A stretch of 7,176 bases of DNA, from the NCBI GenBank assembly GCA_023388385.1, contig JAEWGK010000257.1, positions 1 to 7,176 of the forward strand, in the 5' to 3' direction. This document shows positions 1 through 7,176 of this stretch, one piece after another. The notes below the pieces were generated by a model. That model was not told where the DNA came from, ran no database searches, and worked only from the letters and a program-made list of their open reading frames with translations. The translations under genes were made by a program, and so were the position numbers. Within the stretch, counting starts at the first letter, position 1. The number at the start of each line of letters is the position of its first letter. This DNA is from Actinomycetes bacterium (GTDB taxonomy: Bacteria > Actinomycetota > Actinomycetes > Mycobacteriales > Mycobacteriaceae).

Positions 1-888
1 CGCACCGCCGCGGCCTCCATCGACGACGTCGGCGCGGCCGCCGGCAGGGTCAGCGTGAAGGCCGCGGGCGTCGTCGTCGACGACGCCGCCGTGACCCCGC
101 GCTACGTGCAGGGCGTCACGCCATCGCGCGAGCTGCCCATCATCTGGCGCATCACCAAGGGATCGCTTGTCAACAAGCTGATCATCATCCTGCCCATCGC
201 GCTGCTGCTCAGCGCCTTCGCGCCGTGGGCGCTCACCCCGATCCTCATGGTCGGCGGCACGTACCTCTGCTACGAGGGCGCCGAGAAGATCCTGGCGAAG
301 CTGACCGGCGACGGCGGCCACTCCGAGCCCGTCGCCGCAACCGGCCCCGGCGCGGAGAACCAGCTCGTGCGCTCCGCCATCACCACCGACCTGGTCCTGT
401 CGGCGGAGATCATGGTCATCAGCCTCAACGAGCTCATCGGCAAGCCCGTGTGGGAGCAGGCGATCGTCCTCGTCATCGTCGCCGTCGCCATCACCCTGCT
501 GGTCTACGGCGCCGTCGGCGTGCTGGTGAAGATGGACGACATCGGGCTGCGCCTCGGCGAGTCCGACTCCGGTGCCATGCAGAGCCTCGGCCGCGGCCTC
601 GTCGCCGCCATGCCGAAGGTCCTCACCGTCATCGGCGTCATCGGCGTCTTCGCCATGCTGTGGGTCGGCGGCCACATCCTTCTCGCCGGCGTCGACGAGT
701 TCGGCTGGCACGCCCCCTACACCGTCGTCCACCACCTGTCGGAGTCCGTCCCCGGAGGCTTTCTGGCCTGGCTGGTCGACACCGCGTGCTCGATGGTCGT
801 GGGACTCGTCTGGGGCGCCGTCATCGTGGGCGTCACGTTCATCCCCCCGCTGCGCGGCCTCGTCCACGGCAAGGACGGGAAGCACTAG
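1..888 (+). CDS. DUF808 family (YedI-like) inner membrane protein, 5' truncated by window
   Basis: The reading frame is open from the first base to the TAG at 886-888, giving 295 visible residues. The real start lies upstream of the window: the residues before the GTG at 55 (RTAAASIDDVGAAAGRVS) already match the conserved N-terminal part of the DUF808 family (xAASxDDVxAAAGxxSxKAAGVVVDDxAVTPxYV). That GTG is therefore an internal Val, and only about 10-20 residues are missing. Family-typical stretches include ELPIIWRITKGSLVNK and TPILMVGGTYLCYEGAEK. Counting from nt 55, hydrophobic segments lie near residues 41-58, 60-74, 134-157, 187-211 and 240-264, so this is a multi-pass membrane protein. 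E. coli YedI belongs to the same family; no biochemical function is established. It is followed by a strong hairpin and convergent ychJ-like gene. Family assignment is secure, function unknown. Confidence 0.93.
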   Translation, partial: RTAAASIDDVGAAAGRVSVKAAGVVVDDAAVTPRYVQGVTPSRELPIIWRITKGSLVNKLIIILPIALLLSAFAPWALTPILMVGGTYLCYEGAEKILAKLTGDGGHSEPVAATGPGAENQLVRSAITTDLVLSAEIMVISLNELIGKPVWEQAIVLVIVAVAITLLVYGAVGVLVKMDDIGLRLGESDSGAMQSLGRGLVAAMPKVLTVIGVIGVFAMLWVGGHILLAGVDEFGWHAPYTVVHHLSESVPGGFLAWLVDTACSMVVGLVWGAVIVGVTFIPPLRGLVHGKDGKH

Positions 889-902
889 CCCGCCGCCCGT
901 CT

Positions 903-935
903 CCCCGCCCCGCCGCCTCCGTCGGCGGGGCGGGG
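903..935. terminator. Perfect 13-bp GC hairpin between convergent genes
   Basis: CCCCGCCCCGCCG at 903-915 is exactly complementary to CGGCGGGGCGGGG at 923-935, with a 7-nt loop. It starts 14 nt after the DUF808 stop codon and ends 13 nt before the stop codon of the convergent SEC-C gene, so it can serve both transcripts. No U-tract follows on either strand, as is common for actinobacterial intrinsic terminators. The function is inferred from position and stem strength. Confidence 0.75.
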
Positions 936-948
936 CCGATCGCGGGGG

Positions 949-1413
949 TCAGTCCCCGAAGTGCTCGCCGTCGACGTACATCCAGCGGCGTGCGCGAAGC
1001 GTGAAGCGCGACCGCTCGTGCAGCACACCGCCGCCTTCGGCGTCGCGGTAGCGGGCGCGGAACTCGACGACGCCGTCCCTATCGGCGGGCCCGCCGTCGA
1101 CGACGTCGAGGATCTCCAGGCCCCGCCACTCCACGTCCGGCTCCAGGACGACGAGCTCCGGCCGCGTGCGCGGGTGCCACGTCCGCCACAGGAAGTCCGC
1201 CTGCCCGGCGGCGAAGGCGGAGTAGCGGGCGCGCATCAGCGCCTCCGCGGTCCCGGGCCTGGCCGCGCCGAGGTGGAACGGGCGGCAGCATGCCCCGTAG
1301 GCGCGGCCCGAACCGCACGGGCACGGGGCCGCGGCGTCCACGGACGGCTCGACCGCGGGCGTCGCCGCCCGCGAGGCCGACGCCGGCGGGAACTTCCAGG
1401 GACGACCGGTCAT
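949..1413 (-). CDS. YchJ/UPF0225-family SEC-C motif protein
   Basis: A 154-residue protein. After a Pro/Ala-rich N-terminus of about 29 residues comes a zinc-binding SEC-C motif, CPCGSGRAYGACC (Cys31, Cys33, Cys42, Cys43). It is followed by the NTF2-like core typical of YchJ proteins (ALMRARYSAFAAGQADFLWR, residues 58-77) and the closing RWMYVDGE (143-150). E. coli YchJ carries a second SEC-C motif at the C-terminus. Here the protein ends at HFGD just after the core, so that copy is absent, as in many actinobacterial relatives. The start at 1413 is set by a strong Shine-Dalgarno (GGAAGGAG) 6 nt upstream; the open frame extends further upstream to 1626, but that part overlaps the divergent gene and has no family similarity. 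The protein is probably soluble and cytoplasmic, and its role is unknown. It is divergent from the small membrane protein gene at 1528. Confidence 0.9.
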   Translation of the reverse strand: MTGRPWKFPPASASRAATPAVEPSVDAAAPCPCGSGRAYGACCRPFHLGAARPGTAEALMRARYSAFAAGQADFLWRTWHPRTRPELVVLEPDVEWRGLEILDVVDGGPADRDGVVEFRARYRDAEGGGVLHERSRFTLRARRWMYVDGEHFGD

Positions 1414-1419
1414 GGTCTG

Positions 1420-1427
1420 CTCCTTCC
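1420..1427 (-). promoter_or_regulatory. Shine-Dalgarno of the SEC-C gene
   Basis: GGAAGGAG on the minus strand, ending 6 nt before the ATG whose first base is 1413. It decides this start against longer upstream extensions of the same frame. Confidence 0.8.
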
Positions 1428-1465
1428 CTCGGGAAACCGCCGCTGCGATGCGGCGACGCCACCGG

Positions 1466-1471
1466 ATTGTG
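1466..1471 (-). promoter_or_regulatory. Weak -10 candidate for the SEC-C gene
   Basis: CACAAT on the minus strand keeps the A at position 2 and the T at position 6 of a TANNNT box and lies about 50 nt upstream of the start codon. It is the most AT-rich hexamer in the 114-bp divergent region on this strand. No convincing -35 is seen, so the call is tentative. Confidence 0.3.
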
Positions 1472-1514
1472 GCGCACCACCGGCCCCGCGGCACGCCGCG
1501 GCGGCGCCCGGGGG

Positions 1515-1520
1515 TAGGGT
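1515..1520 (+). promoter_or_regulatory. -10 box (TAGGGT) for a leaderless transcript
   Basis: TAGGGT matches the actinobacterial TANNNT consensus and is followed by 7 nt (GGGCTGC) and then the GTG at 1528. That is the spacing expected if transcription starts at the first base of the GTG. No Shine-Dalgarno precedes the GTG and no clear -35 is visible, both compatible with leaderless expression. Confidence 0.65.
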
Positions 1521-1527
1521 GGGCTGC

Positions 1528-3432
<1,905 letters not shown>

Positions 3433-3460
3433 GGCACTACCCCGGCCGAGGCGCGGCGAC

Positions 3461-3466
3461 GACCAT
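3461..3466 (+). promoter_or_regulatory. Weak -10 candidate (GACCAT) for the ABC operon
   Basis: GACCAT keeps the A and the last T of TANNNT and is 7 nt upstream of the ATPase ATG at 3474, which has no Shine-Dalgarno. This would fit a leaderless start. The TTGACG at 3428-3433 looks like a -35 but is 27 nt away, too far for this box, and no -10 is found 16-18 nt after it. Confidence 0.3.
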
Positions 3467-3473
3467 GTGAACC

Positions 3474-4451
3474 ATGCAGACAGCAACGAGCACCTCCCCC
3501 ACCACCGCCCGCAATCGCTCCGAGGCCGCGGCCATCTCCGCCCGCGGTGTCCTCAAGCGCTTCGGCGACGTCGTCGCCGTCGACCATGTCGACCTCGACA
3601 TCGCACCCGGCGAAGTCGTGGCCCTGCTCGGCCACAACGGCGCAGGCAAGACCACCCTGCTGGACATGGTCCTCGGCTTCATCGATCCGGATGTCGGCCA
3701 CATCACGGTCTTCGGCGGCTGCCCCGCATCAGCGGCCCGCTCCGGGCGCGTCGGCGCCATGCTCCAGACCGGGGCCCTGCTGCCGGACCTCACGGTCCGA
3801 GAGACCCTGACGACGGTCGCGGGGCTGCACCGCGACCACGCCCCGGTCAACGACATCCTGCGCCGCACCGGACTGGAGGAATTCAGCGGCCGCCGCGTCG
3901 GCACGTGCTCCGGCGGCCAGCGCCAGCGCCTGCGCTTCGCGCTCGCCCTGCTCACCGACCCGGACCTGCTCATCCTCGACGAGCCCACCGCTGGGATGGA
4001 CACCGCGGCCCGCCGCGAATTCTGGGGGTGCATGCGCGCGGAGGCCCGGCGCGGGCGCACCATCATCTTCGCGACCCACTACCTGCAGGAGGTCGACGAA
4101 TTCGCCGACCGGCTCGTGCTGCTGAAGCACGGCCACGTGATGGTCGACGGCGCCCTGGACGCCCTCGTCTCCGCCGAGGAGCGGACCGTGACCGGCCGCT
4201 GGTTCGACGGCCGGGACCCCGCCGACGTCACGGAGGACTTCACCCGGCGCACCGGCGCCCCCGTGGCCCTCGACCGCCACGACGACGGGCGCATCAGCTT
4301 CACCACCACGGCCGGAGACGCCCTCGCCCTGGAGTTGCTGGCCTGCGGCGCCATCGGCGACATCGCCATCAGCCGCCGGTCCGTCGAGGACCTGTTCTTC
4401 GAATACGCGGTCGACAGCTCCGACGCTCCCGGCTCCGCATCGCCCCGCTGA
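3474..4451 (+). CDS. ABC transporter ATP-binding protein of an ABC-2 exporter
   Basis: A 325-residue ATPase that would energise the membrane protein encoded next. Motifs in order: Walker A GHNGAGKTT (53-61), Q-loop Gln98 in MLQTG, signature CSGGQ (145-149, Cys replacing the usual Leu), Walker B LLILDEP (165-171) with catalytic Glu170, D-loop AGMD (173-176), and switch His202 in ATHYLQEVDEFADR. The nucleotide-binding domain ends near residue 228. A C-terminal accessory region of about 95 residues follows, as in DrrA-like and related drug/lipid exporters. All catalytic residues are intact. The start ATG has no clear ribosome binding site and is preceded only by a weak -10-like hexamer 7 nt upstream, so it may be leaderless; the first 20 residues (Thr/Ala/Ser-rich) are not conserved-looking, so a later start is conceivable. 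It is the first gene of a four-gene unit with permease, kinase and regulator. Substrate unknown. Confidence 0.95.
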   Translation: MQTATSTSPTTARNRSEAAAISARGVLKRFGDVVAVDHVDLDIAPGEVVALLGHNGAGKTTLLDMVLGFIDPDVGHITVFGGCPASAARSGRVGAMLQTGALLPDLTVRETLTTVAGLHRDHAPVNDILRRTGLEEFSGRRVGTCSGGQRQRLRFALALLTDPDLLILDEPTAGMDTAARREFWGCMRAEARRGRTIIFATHYLQEVDEFADRLVLLKHGHVMVDGALDALVSAEERTVTGRWFDGRDPADVTEDFTRRTGAPVALDRHDDGRISFTTTAGDALALELLACGAIGDIAISRRSVEDLFFEYAVDSSDAPGSASPR

Positions 4452-4544
4452 GCCGGCGCCGCCCCCGGATTCTCCACCGCCCCCACCTCCGGCGCCGCAC
4501 CGCGCGCACCGGCACCGCGCCTCATGACCAGGAAGGACATCACC
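4452..4544. other. Gap between ATPase and permease genes with a repeated palindromic decamer
   Basis: The decamer CCGGCGCCGC occurs at 4453-4462 and 4489-4498. Because CGGCGCCG is self-complementary, the two copies could pair with each other in RNA (8 bp, 28-nt loop) or each form local structures. This might modulate expression of the downstream genes, but no U-tract follows, and such decamers arise easily at this GC content. No promoter-like TANNNT hexamer is seen here. Confidence 0.3.
4530..4536 (+). promoter_or_regulatory. Shine-Dalgarno of the permease gene
   Basis: AGGAAGG is 8 nt upstream of the ATG at 4545 and lies inside the first codons of the longer frame that begins at 4524. It therefore selects 4545 over 4524. 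Confidence 0.8.
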
Positions 4545-5378
4545 ATGACCACCCCCACCACGACCACCGCACCCTCCGCCCGGGCGGTCTCCCATGCCCC
4601 CGTCGGCGGATCCGCGCGGCCCGCCCCGGCCGCCGTCGTCGCCCACTACCTGCGCTGCGACCTCCGCCGCACGCTGCGGATGCGGGAGACCCTGCTCTTC
4701 ATCGTCCTGCTCCCGTCGGTCCTGTACCTGATGTACGGCCTGCAGAACACCGTCGAGCGCGCCGGGCACGGCAACGTCGCGGCGTACGTCATGATCTCCA
4801 TGGCGGTCTACGGCGCCGCGACGGCGACGACCTCCCTCGCCGGGGCCACCGCCCGCGAGCACTCCTCCGGCTGGGGGCGCCAGCTCGGCCTCACGGCCCT
4901 GACGCCGTCCGCGTACTTCGGGGTGAAGGCCACAGTCGGCGTCCTCATGGCGATGCTGCCCATCGCGCTCATCTTCGCCACCGGCGCGGCCACCGGCGCC
5001 GTTCTGGACTCCCCGGGCCGCTGGGCCGCCGCCTTCGTCCTGACCCTGCTGGTCGCGCTGCCGTTCTCCCTCTACGGCCTCGCCGCGATGCTGCTTCTGC
5101 GCACCGACACCGCCACGTCCGTCGCCTCGGGTCTGCTCGTCGTCATGGCCTTCTTCGGGAACCTGTTCATGCACCTGTCCGACACGCTGCTGGACATCGC
5201 CCGCTTCACCCCGATGTACGGCGCCGCGACGCTGGCCCGGTGGCCGCTGACCGAGGGCTACGCCGAGGCGACGACGACGCCCGAGTCCCTCAGCGTCGCG
5301 GTCGTTAACCTTGTCGCATGGACCGCGATCTTCGCCGCCGCATGCATCCTGCTGGCCCGCAGGAGCACCCGGCGATGA
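4545..5378 (+). CDS. ABC-2 type transporter permease
   Basis: A 277-residue integral membrane protein, partner of the preceding ATPase. After a Thr/Pro/Ala-rich cytoplasmic N-terminus of about 30 residues comes an amphipathic basic stretch (YLRCDLRRTLRMRETL), then six hydrophobic segments near residues 48-66, 78-101, 127-151, 160-184, 190-211 and 251-270. The soluble segment FTPMYGAATLARWPLTEG (221-238) between the last two is the place where ABC-2 permeases carry their P-x-Y region. A single permease suggests a homodimer with two copies of the ATPase. The start at 4545 is set by AGGAAGG; an in-frame ATG at 4524 precedes that site. The last codons overlap the kinase start by four bases (ATGA), so kinase translation is probably coupled. 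Exported substrate is unknown; a membrane-active peptide, drug or lipid is the usual cargo of relatives paired with DesK-type kinases. Confidence 0.92.
   Translation: MTTPTTTTAPSARAVSHAPVGGSARPAPAAVVAHYLRCDLRRTLRMRETLLFIVLLPSVLYLMYGLQNTVERAGHGNVAAYVMISMAVYGAATATTSLAGATAREHSSGWGRQLGLTALTPSAYFGVKATVGVLMAMLPIALIFATGAATGAVLDSPGRWAAAFVLTLLVALPFSLYGLAAMLLLRTDTATSVASGLLVVMAFFGNLFMHLSDTLLDIARFTPMYGAATLARWPLTEGYAEATTTPESLSVAVVNLVAWTAIFAAACILLARRSTRR
5306..5311 (+). promoter_or_regulatory. Candidate internal promoter -10 box (TAACCT) for kinase/regulator genes
   Basis: TAACCT, a full TANNNT match within the coding GC-rich permease gene, is followed by 6 nt (TGTCGC) and an ATG at 5318. That ATG is in frame with the kinase. 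The arrangement is the same as at guaB1. It could give a leaderless kinase with 19 extra residues, or a transcript with a 57-nt leader for the start at 5375. No -35 is evident. Confidence 0.4.
5361..5365 (+). promoter_or_regulatory. Shine-Dalgarno of the kinase gene
   Basis: AGGAG, 9 nt before the ATG at 5375. It supports the ATGA-overlap start rather than the upstream in-frame ATG at 5318. Confidence 0.65.
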
Positions 5379-6490
5379 CGGACGCTGGCCAGGGCCGCGG
5401 GAGGTTCCGGGGCGAACGCGGCTTCCGGGTGGCGTTCGCCAGCATCTGGCTGGTCTTCCTGCTGTGGCCGGCCGCGGGCATCGCCGCCTCCGGCCGGCCC
5501 GCCTGGGCCATCGCGCTGGGGCTGGCCGCAACCGCCGCCTTCGCCGCGGTCTACCTCGCCGACATCGCGTGCGGGTCCGGACGCGTGTCCAGGATGACGC
5601 GGGATCTCGCCCTCACCGCCGTGCTCCTCGGGCTCGTCGGGCTGACGGTGCCGGCGCTCGGCGTCACCGGACCGGAGCTGGTCAGTTACCTGCCCTTCAT
5701 CGCCGCGCTGTGGCTCTTCGGCCACCCGCTGCGCACTGGCCTCACGGCGACGGGGCTCATCATCGCCGCGACCGCCGCGCACTACATCGGCTCGCAGGCC
5801 ACCCCGAACCCGCGCGCGCTGCTTCCGCTGGTGTCCTTCGCGGTGATCCTGGTGGCCATCCGCCTGCTGGAGATGCACGAGGAGCGGGAGCGCGAGCTCG
5901 TCGCCCAGCTCGCGGCGATGGCGGAACGGGAGGAACTCGCCCGCGTCGTCCACGACGCCCTGGGCCATTCGCTCACCGCCATCACCGTGCAGGCGCAGCT
6001 GGCCCGCCGGCTGGTCGACCATGACCGACGGGCCGCGGCGGAGCAGATCGACGGGGTCCTGGTCACGGCGCGGACGGCGTTGGACGAGGTCCGCTCGACC
6101 GTGACGATGCTCCACGGCCCGTCGCTGGCCGATCAGCTCGCGTCGTCGCGCGCGATGCTGGGCCGCGCCGGCATCCGGGTGACCGGCGACACCGCCCCGC
6201 CGCCGGACATCGCCCCCCGGACCGCGCAGCTGTTCTCCATGTGCCTGCGGGAGGCGACGACGAACGTCGTCCGGCATTCCGGGGCGGGCACGTGCGACAT
6301 CAGCATCACCGCGCAGTCACTGCGGGTGCGCGACGACGGCCGGGGACTGCCCGGCGACCTCGCCGACGCCCCGGGCCACGGTCTGCGCGGCCTGCGCGAG
6401 CGCGCCGGGCGGGTGGGGGCGGCACTCGACATCCGCATCGCCGAACCGGGCACCGACCGGCCCGGCACGATCCTGGAGGTGACGGCATGA
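5375..6490 (+). CDS. DesK-type sensor histidine kinase (HisKA_3)
   Basis: A 371-residue membrane kinase. Five or six hydrophobic segments lie near residues 18-38, 43-63, 78-97, 102-118, 121-138 and 148-165, with only short loops. There is no extracellular sensor domain, and the signal is probably read within the membrane. A charged linker (EMHEEREREL) leads to the HisKA_3 dimerisation helix: EREELARVVHDALGHSLT carries phospho-acceptor His193, and D194-x-x-x-H198 fits the phosphatase motif of this class. The HATPase domain shows the N box REATTNVVRHS (292-302, Asn297), G1 box DDGRG (320-324) and G2 box GHGLRGLRER (334-343). All catalytic motifs are present. The start at 5375 has AGGAG 9 nt upstream and overlaps the permease stop codon; an alternative in-frame ATG at 5318 sits 6 nt after TAACCT and would add 19 residues. 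It overlaps the regulator by ATGA, so it presumably phosphorylates that partner. Confidence 0.94.
   Translation: MTDAGQGRGRFRGERGFRVAFASIWLVFLLWPAAGIAASGRPAWAIALGLAATAAFAAVYLADIACGSGRVSRMTRDLALTAVLLGLVGLTVPALGVTGPELVSYLPFIAALWLFGHPLRTGLTATGLIIAATAAHYIGSQATPNPRALLPLVSFAVILVAIRLLEMHEERERELVAQLAAMAEREELARVVHDALGHSLTAITVQAQLARRLVDHDRRAAAEQIDGVLVTARTALDEVRSTVTMLHGPSLADQLASSRAMLGRAGIRVTGDTAPPPDIAPRTAQLFSMCLREATTNVVRHSGAGTCDISITAQSLRVRDDGRGLPGDLADAPGHGLRGLRERAGRVGAALDIRIAEPGTDRPGTILEVTA
6475..6479 (+). promoter_or_regulatory. Shine-Dalgarno of the response regulator gene
   Basis: GGAGG lies 7 nt before the ATG at 6487 and 10 nt before the next ATG at 6490. The spacing favours 6487. Confidence 0.65.
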
Positions 6491-7110
6491 TGAACCACGA
6501 CGGGACGCGGCCCATCCGCGTGCTGGTGGCCGACGATCAGCGGCTGGTCCGTGCAGGCCTGGCCGCGCTGCTGGACCTGGAGCCGGACCTGGAGGTCGTC
6601 GCCCAGATGGGCGACGGCGCCGGGGCGGTGGACGTCGCCGTGCGCAACGAGGTCGACGTGGCGCTCATCGACATTGAGATGCCCCATGACGGCATCACGA
6701 CCACCGCTGAGCTGACGGCGGCGGGAGCGTGCCAGGTGCTCATCGTGACGACGTTCGGCCGCGCCGGCTACCTGCGCCGCGCGATGGACGCCGGCGCCCG
6801 CGGCTTCATGGTGAAGGACGCGCCGGCCGAGCAGCTGGCCGACGCCATCCGGACCATCCACGCCGGCGGCACCGCCGTCGACCCGCAGCTGGCCGCCGAG
6901 GCGCTGTCGGCGGGGGACAACCCGCTGACGGAGCGGGAGCGCGACGTGCTGCGGGCCTCACTCGACGGCGGGTCCGTCCGCGCAATCGCCGGGTCGCTGC
7001 ACCTGGCGCAGGGCACGGTGCGCAACTACCTGTCGTCCGCGATCGCGAAGACCGGGGCCGCCAACCGCGTCGCGGCCGCGCACGTCGCGCGCGACCGCGG
7101 GTGGCTGTAG
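6487..7110 (+). CDS. NarL/DesR-family response regulator with LuxR-type HTH
   Basis: A 207-residue cytoplasmic transcription factor. The receiver domain (about 10-125) shows the acidic pair Asp16-Asp17 (VADDQ), phospho-acceptor Asp62 (LIDIEMP), Thr88/Thr89 (IVTTF) and Lys110 (FMVKD). The DNA-binding domain begins at NPLTERERDVL (145-155), with SVRAIAGSLHLAQGTVRNYL (163-182) as the helix-turn-helix and GWL as the end, typical of DesR/YvfU/LnrK-like regulators. One oddity: the loop after Asp62 reads MP-H-DG, one residue shorter than the usual MP-x-x-DG. The start overlaps the kinase stop codon (ATGA); an adjacent ATG at 6490 is the alternative. The likely targets are its own operon and especially the exporter genes in front, as in related exporter/two-component clusters, but no binding motif is established here. 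Confidence 0.95.
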   Translation: MMNHDGTRPIRVLVADDQRLVRAGLAALLDLEPDLEVVAQMGDGAGAVDVAVRNEVDVALIDIEMPHDGITTTAELTAAGACQVLIVTTFGRAGYLRRAMDAGARGFMVKDAPAEQLADAIRTIHAGGTAVDPQLAAEALSAGDNPLTERERDVLRASLDGGSVRAIAGSLHLAQGTVRNYLSSAIAKTGAANRVAAAHVARDRGWL

Positions 7111-7125
7111 GCCGCGGTCCGGGAG

Positions 7126-7162
7126 CCGCCCGCGCCGCGCGGGTCACGTGCGCGGCGGGCGG
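7126..7162 (+). terminator. GC hairpin after the response regulator gene
   Basis: CGCCGCGC at 7133-7140 pairs with GCGCGGCG at 7150-7157 around a 9-nt loop. After a 2-nt bulge (7131-7132), CCGCC at 7126-7130 pairs with GGCGG at 7158-7162. That is 13 base pairs in all, starting 16 nt after the stop codon. No U-tract follows. It is a likely terminator of the four-gene unit, inferred from structure and position. Confidence 0.6.
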
Positions 7163-7176
7163 GCGGTGTCCGGCGC

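Noticed and set aside
1486..1501. CCGCGG-CACG-CCGCGG inverted repeat in the divergent region
   Set aside because: Only 6 bp per arm, each arm itself palindromic; expected by chance at this GC content and in no telling position.
3729..5531. 600-residue open frame on the minus strand
   Set aside because: Antisense to ATPase, permease and kinase genes; Gly/Arg/Gln-rich and without domain signatures. A product of high GC at the third codon position.
5258..6277. 339-residue open frame on the minus strand
   Set aside because: Antisense to the kinase, whose H, N, G1 and G2 boxes are intact on the plus strand.

Overview
The window is very GC-rich (about 70% or more by eye) and has the gene content and start-site style of a high-GC actinobacterium. 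A Corynebacterium-like member of the Mycobacteriales is the most likely source. The clues are a GuaB1-type IMP dehydrogenase/GMP reductase homologue, a DUF808 membrane protein, a SEC-C/YchJ-family protein, and starts placed 6-7 nt downstream of a TANNNT -10 box, as in leaderless mRNAs. The genus is inferred from gene family content, not proven. Because of the high GC content, long open frames run antisense or out of phase through almost every real gene; these were discarded.

Left part (1-3362) holds four unrelated-looking housekeeping or hypothetical genes. A DUF808 membrane protein (5' end cut by the window) runs rightward and converges on a leftward YchJ-family SEC-C protein, with a perfect 13-bp GC hairpin between them. 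A small two-TM DUF3592-like protein follows on the plus strand from a leaderless GTG. It converges on guaB1 (minus strand) so tightly that the two stop codons share the palindrome CTAG. GuaB1 has a central CBS pair and the catalytic Cys loop. Its motifs look more like GMP reductase than IMP dehydrogenase.

Right part (3363-7176) starts with a 111-bp divergent intergenic region holding an unusually AT-rich block with small repeats. A rightward four-gene module follows: ABC ATPase, ABC-2 permease, DesK-type histidine kinase with no extracellular sensor domain, and NarL/DesR-type response regulator. The last three genes are translationally coupled through 4-nt ATGA overlaps, and a strong GC hairpin follows the regulator. 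The layout is that of an intramembrane-sensing two-component system paired with an ABC-2 exporter (compare Bacillus Lnr/Yfi, YvfRS-TU and DesKR families). The likely role is sensing and exporting a membrane-active compound or lipid, but the substrate cannot be read from the sequence.

Nothing in the window is clearly a wholly new system. The most useful second-look items are a putative internal leaderless promoter for the kinase inside the permease gene, a one-residue shortening of the phosphorylation loop of the response regulator, the GMP-reductase-like character of GuaB1, and the repeat-bearing AT-rich block in front of the exporter operon.
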